Shown in pieces: positions 63,592 to 64,000 of a DNA stretch of 64,000 bases; position 1 is the first letter of the stretch; each line of letters starts with the position of its first letter. The DNA is from Casuarina equisetifolia. Its lineage: Eukaryota; Streptophyta; Magnoliopsida; Fagales; Casuarinaceae. The notes beneath the pieces were generated by a model. The model was not told where the DNA came from. It worked only from the letters and a program-made list of their open reading frames with translations, and did no database searches. The DNA is taken from contig CM052357.1 in assembly GCA_028551475.1 (NCBI GenBank), forward strand, positions 23,974,451 through 24,038,450. Reading direction: 5' to 3'. Both the position numbers and the translations under genes were made by a program.

Positions 63592-64000
63592 CTGAGAGGA
63601 GAGAGTGCAAATAAGGCAAGCACGAAAGTGTATGAGAAATAACAGCTCCTTAAGGGATGTAATATGCAACTCAAGAACATTATGGGACTTTTTGGCTGGC
63701 CCACGAGTTCTCTCAACAGTATTAATGGGGAACATCAAGATATGCAACTATCAAGATAAAAGGTTGAAGGCATCTCACGGATTTTGGAAAATGATTAGCT
63801 TGTCAATTACAGTAAATGGTTCCATTTTTTGATCGGCCCCTTGGAAGATTACAAATTTGTGCATGACATATTGCATAAGCAATATTTATCCAAAAACTAA
63901 GCAGACTCAAAATGTATGAAGCAATATCTATTCTCACAGCTGAATAAAAAAGAAAAAAAACAATTGCATTTGATAAACCAACTGACCAGAAAGCCAAATC
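63592..64000. other. Probable intron of the membrane protein gene, running off the edge
   Basis: No frame here continues the protein across good splice sites; a 64-codon minus frame (63803-63997) is hydrophobic but has no matching borders. Confidence 0.5.

Overview
This is an AT-rich nuclear segment from a flowering plant, most likely a eudicot. Genes have many short introns with GT-AG borders, the products are plant-type proteins, and the spacers hold Copia and solo-LTR remains, a SINE and probable organelle DNA. I cannot name the species from sequence alone.

Layout: 1-5.5 kb is mostly unassigned spacer with an LTR remnant at the left edge. A multi-pass membrane protein gene lies at 5.58-8.64 kb (+). 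Then come spacer, another Copia-type LTR remnant (10.4 kb) and a 3-kb array of about 13 repeats of ~241 bp (11.45-14.44 kb). At 15.9-21.25 kb (-) is a 1160-residue protein with a PX domain and a C-terminal Rubicon-like zinc region. It is divergent from MPP10 (21.8-25.65 kb, +), the U3 snoRNP subunit of the small-subunit processome, whose proximal promoter carries a telo-box and a site II element. A small Tim17/Tim22/Tim23-family gene (26.5-29.0 kb, -), a secreted or anchored GUB_WAK-type galacturonan-binding protein (30.5-31.8 kb, +) and plastid anthranilate phosphoribosyltransferase (33.55-37.04 kb, +) follow.

The right third is built on a segmental duplication. Two GRXC1-type glutaredoxin genes (A at 37.95-45.99 kb, B at 56.6-58.1 kb, both +) share exon structure and upstream sequence. 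Copy B has the CGYC active site and a myristoylation-type N-terminus; copy A has CGYS and a shorter N-terminus. Intron 1 of copy A holds a young Copia element (38070-44751, TSD GTTTC) on the opposite strand, and that element carries a nested solo LTR (41410-42683, TSD ATATG). Downstream of copy A, a noncoding block (46722-48740) matches an intron of the large membrane-protein gene that follows copy B. In the A block this sequence is split by another solo LTR (46821-48260, TSD GAAAA) and the B side preserves the empty site. Between the copies lie old Copia fragments, a possible SINE, two stretches that look like mitochondrial DNA and a MITE-like inverted repeat.

The genes do not form one pathway; this is an ordinary mix of housekeeping genes with a repeat-rich duplicated right end. 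I saw no undescribed defence or biosynthetic system. The most interesting signals are the nested insertions in a host intron, the CGYC-to-CGYS change in the duplicate, the dated empty site, the 241-bp array, and a reading-frame change in the last exon of the first gene. Exon limits were read by eye from splice signals and reading frame.
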